A stretch of DNA of 64,000 bases from Warburgia ugandensis. Its lineage: Eukaryota > Streptophyta > Magnoliopsida > Canellales > Canellaceae. This document shows positions 1 through 14,000 of this stretch, piece by piece (positions within the stretch are counted from its first letter, which is position 1; every line of letters begins with the position of its first letter). The notes under the pieces were generated by a model. The model saw only the letters and a program-made list of their open reading frames with translations, ran no database searches and had not been told where the DNA came from. The translations under genes were made by a program, and so were the position numbers. The stretch covers positions 48,002,001 to 48,066,000 of the forward strand of contig CP141127.1 in the NCBI GenBank assembly GCA_035236585.1, in the 5' to 3' direction.

Positions 1-444
1 GATTTTATATTTGAAAGTTGCTATAGATTCCTCGTTACTTGTATAAGGTACTGAACTCAGAAAATTTATGCTTTGATGCATGTAAAATTCTGTTAATAAA
101 GAAAAGTATTACAAATTCCTATGATTAGTGAAATTTGGAATAATCAGACTTTATAATTCTAATCCATTAATGATCTTGTGATTCTGGAACATGGAATCAA
201 TGGTTAGAAGTGACTGATTATGTGTTTAATGAAGAAACCTAGCCTTAAAAGAAGAAAAATCATAAAAATAAGCATGGATCTTCATGATATGATTAATCAA
301 GCATGATCATACCTTTCATAATAGTTTATAAGATGATCTAAATGTATAATTACAATAATTAAATGGTTAAATGTAATTTATTTTCTAGATCTTAAGATCT
401 TGACCCTTAAAAGTAGTAAAATTCATAAAAGTAAATGGTAATTT

Positions 445-465
445 CCTTGATCAGTTTGATCAAGG
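445..465. repeat. Hairpin 1 in LTR
   Basis: Arms CCTTGATC and GATCAAGG are perfectly complementary around a 5-nt loop. The equivalent hairpin is present in both nested LTRs (near 5382 and 14145), so it is a family feature and not a private event. Confidence 0.6.
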
Positions 466-596
466 ATGATTGGACAGTGTGGATGTATTTCGATGATGAT
501 ATAAAGTTAAGATCATATGGATTGATGGGCTTGATGATGATAATTTGGCATAGATTAAGATCCATGGCCTTAAATTGGATAAAATGGCTTAAGATC

Positions 597-619
597 TTCT
601 TGATCGGTTAGATCAAGAA
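597..619. repeat. Hairpin 2 in LTR
   Basis: Nine-base arms TTCTTGATC and GATCAAGAA flank a 5-nt loop. The hairpin is kept in the nested LTR at 5228-5250 and is weaker in the other LTR near 13981. It lies about 150 bp from hairpin 1 and has nearly the same arm sequence. Confidence 0.6.
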
Positions 620-624
620 GGATC

Positions 625-803
625 AAATCATGTGATAAGATGATATCAATGATCTAGTATGAGATCACTATGATAAAATGAGTAGATCTGATAAAAATAA
701 AAGATCAAGATCTAAATCATGTGATAAGATGATATCAATGATCTAGTGATGAGATCACTATGATAAAATGAATAGATCTAATAAAAATAAAAGATCAAGA
801 TCT
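625..803 (+). repeat. 89-bp tandem duplication
   Basis: Two adjacent copies (625-713 and 714-803) begin with AAATCATGTGATAAG and end with AGATCAAGATCT. They differ at only a few positions. The nested LTRs carry one copy in the matching place, so the duplication happened in the outer LTR after the copies separated. Confidence 0.8.
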
Positions 804-1074
804 AAAACCCTAAATAGGATGAAATATGATTAGAAATGAAAGATGACCATTAGATCATGATGATATGTTAAATGTGTTTATTTAAATTATTAATGTTATT
901 GTAAATGTCTTTTATTACTTAGTAGATTTAATTGTTAGATTTACTTATTTATTTATGATTTAATGCTTATGTTATATAAATTACATTGAAAATGTAATTA
1001 AATAAAAAATAGAGTTGAAGGACATTTACATGGAATGAATGACATGGACTTAATAATAGTAAAGATTATAGTTA

Positions 1075-1430
1075 GCAGGACAATATAAGGATTTTCAAAT
1101 CCTTGGCCCAAACTAGGAGAATAATAAACCCCATGAATGACATTTTAAATGTTCATAGATTTAATTAAAATCAATTAGAAAGAGTTCTTAGGGTTAAAAT
1201 GCTCATAGGAACCTTATGGAAGGTTAAGCTAAGGACACTCTAGTGAATGCTGAACATGGTGGTTAAGGGGGTTTTCTAATAGAGCCCTGTTCTTCCCCTA
1301 CCTTCCATTGACATTTGTGAGGTCTAAATTCCTCCTTAGATGAGGATTGAAGTAACCACTTTGTGTTCAGCCATTCAACTAGTAAGCCTTAGTCAATTGG
1401 AAATAAGAGGAACTATCTAGACTTAGGATG
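1075..1430 (+). repeat. Shared ~350-bp module, LTR copy
   Basis: This segment aligns, with gaps and roughly 60-65% identity by eye, to about 25945-26300 in the internal part of the downstream tandem unit. Anchors in the same order are TTGGCC...CTAGGA, TAAAATCAAT, ATGCTC.TAGGA, CACTCTAGTG, TTGTGAGGTCTAAAT and TAACCAC. Minus-strand copies lie at about 4495-4850 and 13240-13595 in the nested LTRs. No reading frame is conserved. Confidence 0.65.
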
Positions 1431-2262
1431 AAATAAGCTATCTTCCACCAATAAAACATTAAATTGTTGAATAATAATAAGAGCATAAAAGGTTAGTAAA
1501 TTATCTAATCTTAATAAAAATTGTAAGCTAGATAAGGATGATCAAACAAGATCCATAGGATCTTGAATGATTAAGAACAATCAAAATCCTAATTTTGTAT
1601 TTTATTATGTATCCATGTATATATGTTGTAGACAAATCTAGATCATTAGATTAGATAATCCAAACCCTTGATCAAATATGATTCACGAAAGAGAACTAGG
1701 ATCATCCTCCTTAGGGATGAGGGATGATGAAATAATTGAACTTAGATAAAAGAAGAACTAGATGATAGAATATCTAGGCCCATGATCTTTATCAACAAGT
1801 ATAAATTGTTGATCAAAGGATCTATGAAAGATCAAGATCAAAGAGATGGATACACAAAGACTTAGAGATAGAAAATACTTAGATTTGAAAGATTAGAAGA
1901 TCATTCTGACCATCAGATCTATTGATTAATAGGATAAACACTATCTGTGAAAGATAGATTGTATGAATTATAGGAACACAAGATAGATCTTGATCCTTTA
2001 TATCAAAGGACAAGATTAGATAAGGAATATAGATAGGATATTATCCAAAATTGTAGAAATAATGATAGTATGCATGCATTTACAGATTACATATGTCAAT
2101 CACGGAAGATTTGAAGGGATGAATCACTACATGAAGGTAGATGGAACTTTAAGAATACAAGACCTATGGTCTATGGAATTGTTATTATACACAGACACTA
2201 CAATGCTTAAGGATGATAATATGCTTAATTACAATTGAATCATAATTCATGTATATGAGATA

Positions 2263-2267
2263 GAAAT
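2263..2267. repeat. Probable target-site duplication, left
   Basis: The 5 bp before the nested element are GAAAT and the 5 bp after it are AAAAT (16564-16568), a 4/5 match. Five-base duplications are normal for LTR retrotransposons. The outer LTR sequence reads continuously across the two flanks once the insert is left out. Confidence 0.6.
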
Positions 2268-5200
2268 TGTGGCGACCCAGGTTTTTGAAATACAGTTTCA
2301 TTATTCATTTTCAAATGGTGGTCGACCAATTTTGCAAAAATTTTGAAAACTTAAGCAGTGAAAATATTTTCTTTGAAATTCTTTTTAGAAGACCTGAATG
2401 CCACATTTCACTCATATATACATACATAATTTTGTATACAATATATGTTTCCAAAGAAACTCATTTTATTAAAATTGTAGGATCGATCCAGTGGTTCACA
2501 TACACAACCCCTTTATTACATCTTATATCCATAATACACAAATCAAACTACAATCCAATCCTTCCCACAATAGTACATAGTTTTGATCAACAGTATGGTC
2601 TTCATCTTCCCATGTCATATCCCTTTAGTCCTTCTTTTCTGTATCTGAGATATTGTAAACATTCAAACATTTACAATATCTTAACAAGCAATGCTTGGTA
2701 GGGGATTTAAGAACATATGGAATTGTATAATTCAAAAGTACAGTATTCATAATCATCATATTCCATATGAATCACATAATTCAATTTCCATGAACCATAC
2801 CATATATGATCATTCTAGCATATAATTTATCATGTAACATCTACTATGACAATCCGAAACCACTCACCACCATATCGTATGTATATATATATATATATAT
2901 TTATACGGTCAAAAACTGTGAAAAATAATCAATATCTCAAACATCAATAATCATACTCAGATATACTGAGTTAATAAATCATCTAGTCTTTTGCTAAAAA
3001 AATACTCCTTCATTAGGGTAGTATTGGCATCTCACTATGCCATGCAGCATAATGCAAAATAGTCAAGGACTACCACGCTGTAATCTAATCCGTACTAACA
3101 CTGTTACATGTTCACCACTGATACCATGGTGGAAAATATTGTGTCACTGCCCATATGGAGAGACAAGACTTTCATAGTGGAGCCTTCCCATAATTGCCCC
3201 ACCCAACTTTTAACCTCTCTTTGGGCAATGTATCATAATATCATCAAATTTCGGGAAGCATGTAACCAAACCCTCATAACTTCCCTAGCATAGCATCCTT
3301 AGGCTTATGCTTATTTAAAACAAAACCACGAGCCTCTATGCTTGTATCTAAAATACTTCTTGTACATCTTAGACAATTTGTCTATTTATATTATCATCCT
3401 CATATTCAATATACTCATACTAAGAATATAATCTCATTTCCAGATTTAGGGATCCTCATTTACAATGAATGATACCCATTTTCATATTTAAGGATTAATC
3501 ATTTATTGTAAATGATCCCCATTTCCTTTAATTTGGTATTCATATACTAAATATTATTAAGTTTAAGGATACTCATTTGATACAAATGGTATCCATTATT
3601 ATTATGTTCTTATCCTAGTTTAGGGGTAATCATAAATGATACCCATGTATTTATTATGTATTCCATCTAATTTCAACAATTATTTCTACCTCAAATACAT
3701 GAATTATAATTCAAATGTAATTAAGCATATTATCATCCTTAAGCATTATAATTTCTATATACAATAACAATTCCATAGACCATAGGTCTTGCATTCTTAA
3801 AGTTCCACCTACCTTCATGTAGTGATCCATCCCTTCAGATCCTCCATGATTGAATTATGTAATCTATAAGTACATACATATTGTCATTATTTGTACAATT
3901 TTGGATAATCTCCTATCTATATTCCTTATCTATTCTTGTCTTTTGATAAAAGGTTGTGTTCCTATCATCCATATAATCTATCTTTCTTAGATAGTATTTA
4001 TCTTATTGATCAATAGATCTGACTGTTAGAATGATCTTCTAATTTTTCAGATTTAAGTGTTTTCTATCTCTAAGTATTTGTATGTCCATCTCTTTGATCT
4101 TGATCTTTCATAGATCCTTTGATCAACAATCTATACTTGTTGATATAGATCAAGGGCCTAGATCTTCTATCATCTAATTCTTCTTTGATCTAAGTTCAGT
4201 TATTTGATCATTCTTAAGGAGGATGATCCTGGTTCTCTTCCTTGAATCATACTTGATCAAGGGTTTGGATTATCTAATCTAATGATCTAGATTTGTCTAC
4301 AACATACATACATGGATACATAATAAAATACAACATTAAGATTCTGATTGTTTTTTATCATTCAAGATCCTATAGATCTTGATTATCTTGCTTACCATTT
4401 TTATTAAAATTAAATATTTTAATAACCTTTTATGATCTTATTATTATTATTATTCAACTAGTTAATGTTTTATTGGTTGAAGATAGCTCATTTCATCCTA
4501 AGTCTAGACTGCGTCTCTTATTTCTAATTGACTAAGGCTTACTAGTTGAATAGCTGAACACAAAGAGATTACTTCAATCATCATGTAAGGAGGCATTTAG
4601 ACCTCACAAATGTCAACGAAAGGTAGGAGAAGAGCGAGGCACTATAAGAAAACCCCCTTGACCACCCTGTTTAGCATTCACTAGAGTGACTTTAGCTCAA
4701 CCTTTCATAAGGTTCCTATATGCATTTTATCCCTAAGTACTCTTTCTAATTGATTTTAATTAAGTCTATGAACATTTAAAATGTCATTCATGGGGTTTAT
4801 TATTTTCCTAGTTTGGGCCAAGGATTTGCGAATCCTTATATTTTCCTACTAATTATAGCCCTTACTATTATTAAATCCATGTCATTCATTCCATGTAAAT
4901 GTCCTTCAACTCTATTTTTCATTTAATTACATTTTCAATGTAATTTACATAACATAAGCATTAAAGCATAAATAAATAATTAAGTAAAATTAACAATTAT
5001 ATCTACTAAGAAATAAAAGACATTTACAATATCATTCAATAATTCAAATGAAAATTTAACATGCCATAACTGTTCATGATGATCCAACGGTCATATTTGA
5101 TTTCTATTCATTTTTCATCCCATTTAGGGTTTAGATCTTGATCTTTTATTTTCTTTTAGATCAATACATTTTCTTAATGTGATTTTATCACTAGCTCATT

Positions 5201-7847
5201 GATGCATCTCATCAAATGATCTGGTCCTTCTTGATCCAACCGATCAAGAAGATCTTAAGCCATTTTATCCAATTTAAGGGCATCGATCTTAACCAATCCC
5301 AAATTATCATCATCAAGTCCATCAATCCATATGATATTAACTTTATATCATCATCCAAATAAATCCACACTATGAAATCATCCTTGATCAAACTAGTCAA
5401 GGAGATTACCATTCATTTTTATGGATTTTACTACTTTTAAGGGTCAAGATCTTAAGATCTGGAAAATAAATTACATCCAACCATTTAATTATTGTAATTG
5501 TACATTCAGATCATCATATAAACTTTCTTTGAAAGATCTAATCATGCTTGATTAATCAGATCATGAAGATCCATGTTCATTTTTATGATTTTTCTTCTTT
5601 TAAGGCTAGGTTTCTTAATTAATCACAGATTAGTTACTTCTAACCATTGATTTAATGTTCCAGAATCACAAGATCATTGTCGCATTAGAATTATAAAGTT
5701 TGATCATTCCAAATTTCACTGATCAAGAATGTTAATACCATTATCTCTTTAAAAACATAAATTTTAATGAATTTAATTTATGATTTTATTAGTTGATTGG
5801 GTTCTCCTCATTAAGAGGAATCCAACCCAACTTTTTTTTATCTCAATTTGGAGTTAAATTGAGATCAAATTTTGGATTTTAAGATTTCAACCTGTTTTAA
5901 TGGCTGTTATTGATCTTTACTGTTTTTATTCAATTAATAGATCTAGGTATTACTATGATCATGGTCATTAAGGTTTTGGGACCTCTTGAATCCATCCATC
6001 AGTTTAGATTTCTATTTTAAGGTCATCTTGATCATGATTCATTACTAGTGGAATGAATTTTAGTGATTATCGCAAGTAAATATAATTAAAAACATAAATC
6101 TAATATCTCCATTAGATTCTAAACAAAATCAGAAATTCATAGCAACTTTCTGATCTAAAATCGGAGCTAAAATGAGCTCTCAATTGAAGAAACAAGATTT
6201 TAGGTAAAAAAATCAATGGCCCGGATTTGATCTGGCCATTAGAATGTGTTTTAGATGATCTGGAATATGGAAAGATGATCTGAAACGTAACTAGACAAGC
6301 CTAGAATGTGGCTAAATGATCTGAGCGGGTCAGGCTCAAATCAACGCTTGATCTGGGAGATTAGTTGAGATGGTCCGATCTAGACCGTCAAATCAACCCT
6401 TCTCTAGATCTCCCAAATCTGAAACATCCAAGGGCCAATATTTCTTAGCCTGGAGTTTCTTGGCCCCAGAAATTCATCCAATGGGTCAGAAGTTGCATAT
6501 GAACTATCCTTGGAAGAGATCTCAATCCCTGTTGCCAAATCTATCGTTCTCAACAGATCAACAGTCAGGGGAGCTCAGGGATGGCCAAAAAACCTCAAGG
6601 GTGTGCCGAAAAATAACAATGGAAGGAGATTGCACCTACTTGGTCTGGTCCAACAAAGTAATTTCACCAAAAATGAGCGAAATCACACTGAAAAATAAGA
6701 AATCCACTTCAAAACCCTAGCTACGTTAGATTTTGCATATAGAGAGATTTGTTTGGTTTTGTTGTCGGAGAAGTAATAAAACCATAGGGGAAACGTAGAT
6801 CCCCACATTCTAGAGTGATTCATTGGTTTGAGATTGAATTATACCAGCTGGATTGGCCAAAAATTCATGAAGAACTTGCCAGAGACATTGTCAATACTGG
6901 ATCTGACATTCATTTTGCATTTTCCAATGATACAACCATTAGATCATCATGATTTCTTGGGGCTTTTGTGGATAATTCGAGCCTGAATCAATCCAATGGT
7001 GGAGATGGTGATTGGTTGGCTGGAATTTTATGGCTAATCAAATTAGTGATTTCTAGGTGGAACCTAGGTTCCATTGGGGATGATGCTTCCAAGGAAGCGC
7101 TCGACAGTTCCAATTGACTTAGATTGTTTGGTGCTTCTGGGGAAATGCCTAAGGCAAAATGAATAAAAGAGGGAGAGAGAGGGGGGGGGGGAGTTTTGAT
7201 TTGGGATTTTAGGTCATTGTGGGGACCTTGTGAAGAATGTTAGGAAAAAATTTGGGAATTTTTATGGGGTATTTATAGGTGTTTTTGAATTTTTTATGAT
7301 TACATGTAATTATCATGTTTCAATTCTTTTTATTATTAAATTGGAATCGGATTCCAACTACCACCTCCTTCTCCACTAGTAGGTAATAGTGGTTTGACTC
7401 ATGATGGTGGTCTTCTAGGCTAACGGTCTAGGCCCCACATAGTTGTGAAAAGACCAATTTGCCCTTTTAATTCCAAAAATGGAGAAAAATAGGGTTTATT
7501 CCTATGAGCTCGAAATTGAGCGTACTTATGTCCTTTCGATGTGTTTTCTGAGTACAGTCCAAATTTTGATGTCTTTGGTCTCAGTTATGAGTAAAATTAC
7601 TCTTTTACCCTTTTATTCATAAAAATAGAGAAAAATAAAGATTTTTCATCCAAACTCAGAATTTGATGTACTTATAGTCATTCTGATCGGTTTTTCGAGT
7701 ACATTGAAAATATCCAAGTTTTAAGTCTTGATTTTATTTTTATAAAAATGAATTTTCTTGGAACTCAAAGTTTTAGTTCTACTTTTAAATTTTCAACTTT
7801 TAATTTTAAATAATTCAATTATATTCATAAAAATTGGGGTTATTACA
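2268..7847 (-). repeat. 3' LTR of nested element (5580 bp)
   Basis: Aligns along its whole length with 11022-16563 in the same orientation and with the flanking outer LTR in the opposite one. Terminal bases read TG...CA. It holds an (AT)n run near 2880-2902 and a short G/A-rich tract near 7165-7192 where the partner LTR has a long (AG)n microsatellite. No protein-coding signal is evident. Confidence 0.85.
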
Positions 7848-7862
7848 ATCTTCCCCCTTTAT
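7848..7862 (-). promoter_or_regulatory. Polypurine tract of nested element
   Basis: On the minus strand the tract reads AAAGGGGGAAGAT directly before the 3' LTR start. This is the expected place and composition for the plus-strand primer of an LTR retrotransposon. Confidence 0.75.
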
Positions 7863-10812
7863 AATAATTTTGTCCTCAAAATTTGCATATCAACTCACTC
7901 AGAAGTTTTCATAGATCTTTCATAGCTTTACACATGTGGCCTTGCTACTTAAGGAAATCTCTATTTTCTTTCATTCATTTCTCATACTACCTTCTCCTCA
8001 AAGGTATAAATCACATGATTGGTTCACCTATTGACATATTAAAATGCTCACACATGCACTATTCACTTATCTAGATCCTCACTAAACTTCTAAAAGGTTT
8101 AATAACTCTTAACTGAGTTATCCTCCTATTTCAAAACCTTCTATTTTACTTGACCGGTATAATACTTTCCCCAATCCTAATTGTAATAATTCATATTTTC
8201 TCATTCTTATGCTATTTATCAAGATTCACATCTTGATTTGATTCACTAATCTTCTTTGTAACAATCTTCCAAAATATTGGAAGTAATCATCTCTTTCCAT
8301 GTTCTTCCATTATTTGGAAGTGATTACCTCATTTCTGTTCTAATTTCATTCTATTGACAATTTCTTTTCAAATTCTATCATTGAATAATAGTTTCCTTGT
8401 AATGATTCTTCCCTCATTTTCATTCCATTTATTGTTTTTGTTACACTCCTTGTGTGTCATTTTATTCATAATACTTGACTTTCTATATTTTTCCTTCCAA
8501 AATGGTTTATGGATAGTGTCATTTAAATCTTCACATATATTCCTTATCCTCTTTTGTTATCTCTTTCTCATATTCAAAACAATACTTTGAAAATTCTTAC
8601 AACCAATGATAATATTTATTTATTTCATAGATATATCTATATATCCTAAATTTTTAGATTGAAATTTTACTTCATGCTTCCTTGAAGCACCCTACACAAC
8701 TTTTCCATATTCTTTCTAATCCTCTATTCTCATAATTTCTACTAGAAAAGTTTGTGGTCAGCCTCTTCTTAACTCTTAAACTCTTTGTGATTTGCCATGT
8801 ATTCTTCATGGATTATGTACTCAATGGTTAGAGTATGCTAAAAAGTATTTCTCTATAGTATGTTATAACATTAGTAAGAGATAAATTTCTCTAACTATCA
8901 AAGTCATTTCACAATTTATTTTCATCTCCAATCTTTGTTGGGTCAACTTCCATATCATCCTTAGAATTTATATGACCCTAAACCTTATTCTCTTTAGTCA
9001 ATACTTACCAGATAGTTGCTAAGTTTTGTAAATGTTTAGCATATACTCTATAATTGCTCATCATTTTCTTATATCAATTCCATATATCATTACCAATTCA
9101 TTTAATATATTTCATTCTCCTCAAATTCATGAATATCATTTATCCAACTCATATAACTCAAAATTTATTGTGATTTCATACTATGATGTTTCATTTCCAA
9201 TTCCCAATTGATAATAATAAATTTGGAAATTCTCATCCTTATAGAGTAAAAGGGTACTTAATTTCCTCAATAATATCATTTATGTTCAATGCATCCTCAC
9301 ATTAATCCTTCCTTTTACTTTTTCCAAGGAAATTTGTTACTTTCCTAATGTAAATTTCTATAATCACTCCTAATCCTTAAAATTTGTTCTTTCAACTCAT
9401 TCAAATAATTTGATGTCATTTTCCTCAATTACTCTAGATATTTTCTCATTCAATCTCATGTTAGATTGAAAATCTTCAAAATATCTTAAACTTTCTAACC
9501 ACATATTTCTCCCAAAATCTGGATTCAAACCTCATTCATAATCATCTCATTTTTCCAAAATTTAAACTTAAGTCTAGCTACCAATATTTGTTTATAGGTC
9601 TTCATTTCTCATGTTTATTTCACCATTCCTTCAAAATATATTTCTCCTTATTATGTTTCTTAAATCTTTCAATATTACCAAATCTATCATATAAGTGAAT
9701 TCAATATTTCTATTCTTTATATAGCTCTTTATTCACTATGATCAATACGATGTACTCCTCTTTATGATAATCAATAACTATATTTTCCTAAATCATCATA
9801 TCAATATTTCTCTTTGTTTTCATTTTCCATGATCATTTCACCATTAATGCCAAATGTACTTCTCTTTACTATAGTCCTAAAATTATTTTCAATGTCACCA
9901 AAGTTATCATGTCAATATCCCTCTAATTCTTGATAATCCTTTTGTGCTAATTTTCACAATTGATTTATCATACCAATATAATTTCTAACTTAGTGATTCC
10001 ATATTTGTTGTACCATATATGGACTATAATTTCTTTGTTAACCATATATTTTAATTATCTTTCTTAATAAGTTTGGAATTATATATATTTTTCAACATAT
10101 CTAACTCTCTTCTTCCTTATGATTTTATTCTAATTTTAAAGATCATCCCTTCATGTTCTAAAATTTTATCATCTCTTTATGAAACCCTTTTCCTTTACTA
10201 ATTTTGGAGAGAAAATACTTACTTATCTCCTTATTCATCTTTATTTAAAACTATTCTCATTTGCTAAATTTGAAATTTCTCACTTATCTCCATAAATTCC
10301 TTTCAAGTAATATCATCTCTATTTTGATGATTAAATCCATTTAACTAATTTCCATAATACTATATATGTAGCAATTGTAACTCTTACATTTATATTTATT
10401 TATATATTTATTATTATTTTCAAATTTTATAATAATTCTAAGGTTTCATCTTTAGTACCTATTTCTCATAAATTTCTATATCACCTTTTCTATAAAGGTT
10501 GAAGTTTTTCTACACCATTTCCTTCATATTTTTCCAATTTATCACTTCTTTCTCTTAATCTCCATTATTTCCCTTAATAATGGTTATATACATACTAGTA
10601 TTGGTGTACTTGATTTCTACATATGTATGTTTACTCAGGACTTCAGGTTAGACCTGAATATCATACATTACATCTTTATCTATTGTAATGTTTTCCTTAT
10701 TGATTTCTATATCTTACTATTCCCTCTATTGGGATTCTTACTTACTAAGTAGTATGCCTAGTCCTTTCACTAAGTAATATCTACATGTACTATACTATTC
10801 CTTCATTATACT

Positions 10813-10910
10813 AACTCTTTCTATACTTATCCTTAACTAATGAGTTAACTCTTTCTATACTCATCCTTAACTAATGAGTGAACTCTTTCTATACTCATTC
10901 TTAACTAAGA
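10813..10910. repeat. 34-bp tandem repeat, about 3 copies
   Basis: The motif starting AACTCTTTCTATACT recurs at 10813, 10847 and 10881 with a period of 34 bp and only a few differences. It lies about 110 bp from the primer-binding site, in the leader of the element. Confidence 0.8.
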
Positions 10911-10996
10911 TTCTCCTATTTCTCAATTCACTCACTATTTCTCATCTTCCACTTGGATTGTCATAATCATATTGGACATAAGGGGCTACAAGTGAC

Positions 10997-11020
10997 TGGA
11001 TGAACCTGCTCTAGTGCCAA
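10997..11020 (-). promoter_or_regulatory. Primer-binding site (tRNA-iMet type, degenerate)
   Basis: On the minus strand, one base after the 5' LTR, the sequence reads TTGGCACTAGAGCAGG and continues TTCATCC. It resembles the TGGTATCAGAGC site complementary to initiator-Met tRNA that many plant LTR retrotransposons use. This sets the element's orientation and its 5' LTR boundary. Confidence 0.75.
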
Positions 11021-11021
11021 C

Positions 11022-14000
11022 TATGGGGACTTGGGTTTCTGAAATACATTTTCGTTATTTATTTTCAAATGGTGGTTGGCCAATTTTGCAAAAAATTTGA
11101 AAACTTTAGCAACGAAAATATTTTGTTTGAAATTCTTTTTAGAAAACCTGAATACCACATTTCACTCACATATACATGCATAATTTTGTATAAAACATAT
11201 GTTTCTAAAGAAACTCATTTTATTAAAATTGCAGAATTGATCCAATGGTTCACATACATAACCCCTTTATTACATCCTATGTCTAAAATACACAAATCAA
11301 AATACAATCCAATCCTTTCCACAATAGTACATAGTCTTGATCAACAGTATGGTCTTCGTCTTCCCATGTCGTATCCCTTCATTCCTTCCTTTCTGTATTT
11401 GAGATATTGTAAACATTCAAATATTTACAATATCTCAGCAAGCTATGCTTGGTAGGGGATTCAAGAACATATGGAATTGCATAATTCAAAAGTACAGTAT
11501 TCATAATCATCATATTCCATATGAATCACATAATTCAATTTCCATGAACCATACCATATATGATCATTCTATCATATAATTTATCATGTAACATCTACTA
11601 TGACAATCCCAAACCACTTACCACTATATTATATGTAATATATATGGTCAAAAACTATGAAAAATAGTCAATATCTCAAACATTAATAATCATACTCAGA
11701 TATACTAAGTTGATAAATCATCTAGACTTTTGCTAGGAAAATACTCCCTCATTAGGGCAGTATTGGCATCTCACTATACCATGCATCATAATGCAAAATA
11801 CTCAAGGACTACTATGCTACAGTCTGATCCGTACTAGCGCTCTCGAATAACTGTTCTGTTCACCACTGATACCATAGTGGAAAATATTGTGTCCCTGCCT
11901 GTATGAGGAGATAGGACTTTCATAGTGGGGCCTTCCCATAATTGTCCCTTCCAACTTTTAGACTCTTTTTGGGTAAGGTATCATAATATTATCAAATTTT
12001 GGGAAGTGGGTGGCCAAACCCTCATAGCTTCCCTAGCATAGTATCCCCAGACTTATGCTTGTTTAAAACAAAACCACAAGCCTCCATGTTTGTATTTAAA
12101 ATACTCTTTGTATATCTCAGATGATCTGTCTGTTTATATTATCATCCTCATATTCAATATCCTCATACTAAGGATATAATCTCATTTCTAGGTTTAGGGA
12201 TCCTCATTTACAATGAATGATACCCGTATTCATATAAGTTTAGGGATTAATCATTTATTGTAAATGATCCCCATTTCCTTTAATTTGGTATTCATATACT
12301 AAATATTATTAAGTCTAAGGATACTCATTTGATACAAATGATATGTTATTATTATGTTCTTATCTAAGTTTAGGGGTAATCATAAATGATACCCATGTAT
12401 TTATTATATATTCCATCTAATTTCAACAGTTATATCTATCTCATATACATGAATTATGATTCAAATGTAACTAAGCATTTTATCATTCTTAAGCATTATA
12501 ATGTCTATGAACAACAACAATTCCATAGACCATAGGTCTTGTATTCTTAAATATCCATCCCTTTAGATCCTCCATGATTGACGTATGTAACTTGTAAATG
12601 CATACACACTGTCATTATTTGTACAATTTTGGATAATCTCCTATCTATATTCCTTATCTAATCTTGTCCTTTGATATAAAGGATATAGATATATCTTGTG
12701 TTCCTATCATCCATATAATCTTTCTTTCTCAGATAGTAGTTATCCTATTGATCAATAGATCTGATGGTTATAATGATCTTCTAATCTTTCAAATCTAAGT
12801 ATTTTCTATCTCTAAGTCTTTCTATGTCCATCTCTTTGATCTTGATCTTTCATAGATTCTTTGATCAACAATCTATACTTGTTGATAAAGATCAAGGGCC
12901 TAGATCTTCTATCATCTAGTTCTTCTTTGATCTAAATTCAGTTATTTGATCATCCCTAAGGAGGATGATCTTAGTTCTCTTTCTTGAATCATATTTGATC
13001 AAGGGTTTAGATTATCTAATCTACTGATCTAGATTTGTCTACAACATACATACATGGATACATAATAAAATACAATATTAAGATTCTTATTATTCTTGAT
13101 CATTCTAGATCCTATGGATCTTTTTTGATCAAGATTATCATACTTACCATTTTTATGAAGATTAGATATTTTACTAACCATTTATGACCTTATTATTATT
13201 ATTCAACCAGTTAATGTTTTATTGGTTGAAGATAGCTTATTTCACCATAAGTCTAGAATGCTCCTCTTAGTTCAAATTGAATAAGGCTTGCTAGTTGAAT
13301 GGTTGAACACAAAGTGGTTACTTCAATCCTCATGTAAGGAGGCATTTAGACCTCACAAACATCAACAGAAGGTAGGGGAAGAGCGAGGCTCTATTAGAAA
13401 ACCCCCTTAACCACCATGTTTAGCATTCACTGGAGTAATCTTAGCTCAACCTTTCATAAGGTTCCTATGTGCATTTTAACCCCAAGTACTCTTTCTAATT
13501 GATTTTATTTAAGCCCATGAACATTTAAAATATCATTCATGGGGTTATTATTCTCCTAGTTTGGGCCAAGGATTTGATAATTCTTATATTGTTCTACTAA
13601 CTATAGCCCTTACTATCATTAAATCCATGTCATTCATTCCATGTAAATGTCCTTCAACTCTATTTTTTATTTAATTATATTTTCAATGTAATTTATATAA
13701 CATAAGCATTAAAGCATAAATAAATAAATAAATAAGTAAATCTAAGAATTATATCTACTAAGAAATAAAATACATTTACAATATCATTCAATAATTCAAA
13801 TGAAAATTTAACATGCCATAAATATTCATCATGATCCAATAGTCATATTTGATTTCTATTTTTTTTTCATCCCATTTAGGGTTTAGATCTTGATCTTTTA
13901 TTTTCCTTTAGATCTAATACATTTTCTTAATGTGATTTTATCACTAGATCATTGATGCATCACATCAAATGATCTAATCCTCCTTGATCCAACTGATTAA

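Larger units (their letters stand above)
361..860. repeat. GATC-dense segment of the LTR
   Basis: I count 21 GATC tetramers in these 500 bases, against about 1.5 expected from the base composition. The same bias appears in the matching parts of the nested LTRs (about 4000-5600 and 12750-14500). Many of the sites form short palindromes such as AGATCT, TTGATCAA and AAGATCTT. The function is unknown. Confidence 0.75.
1..2267 (+). mobile_element. Outer LTR, left piece (LARD-like Ty3/gypsy family)
   Basis: This stretch is the reverse complement, at about 90% similarity, of roughly positions 3680-5845 inside the LTR at 2268-7847. It is therefore LTR sequence of the same family in the opposite orientation. 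Its 5' start lies about 2 kb to the left of the window, judging from the length of the intact LTR. The homology breaks at 2267, where a minus-strand copy of the same family is inserted, and resumes at 16564. No coding capacity is seen. It is a solo LTR or the 3' LTR of an element extending left; the window cannot decide. Confidence 0.85.
7848..11021 (-). mobile_element. Non-coding internal region of LARD-like element
   Basis: These 3.17 kb lie between the two LTRs. They are very AT-rich, with pyrimidine-rich runs on the plus strand. The longest open frames are below 80 codons, hydrophobic and low-complexity (for example 8354-8590), and resemble no gag or pol domain. It holds the element's priming sites at its two ends and a 34-bp tandem repeat near its right end. 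Confidence 0.8.

Noticed and set aside
2267-2701. 144-codon plus-strand open frame, with a 128-codon version at 11069-11455
   Set aside because: Antisense to the element, covers the LTR terminus, no domain; the match between them is LTR identity.
6370-6720. 116-codon plus-strand open frame in the LTR
   Set aside because: Antisense to the LTR, not conserved as an open frame in the partner LTR, no recognised domain.
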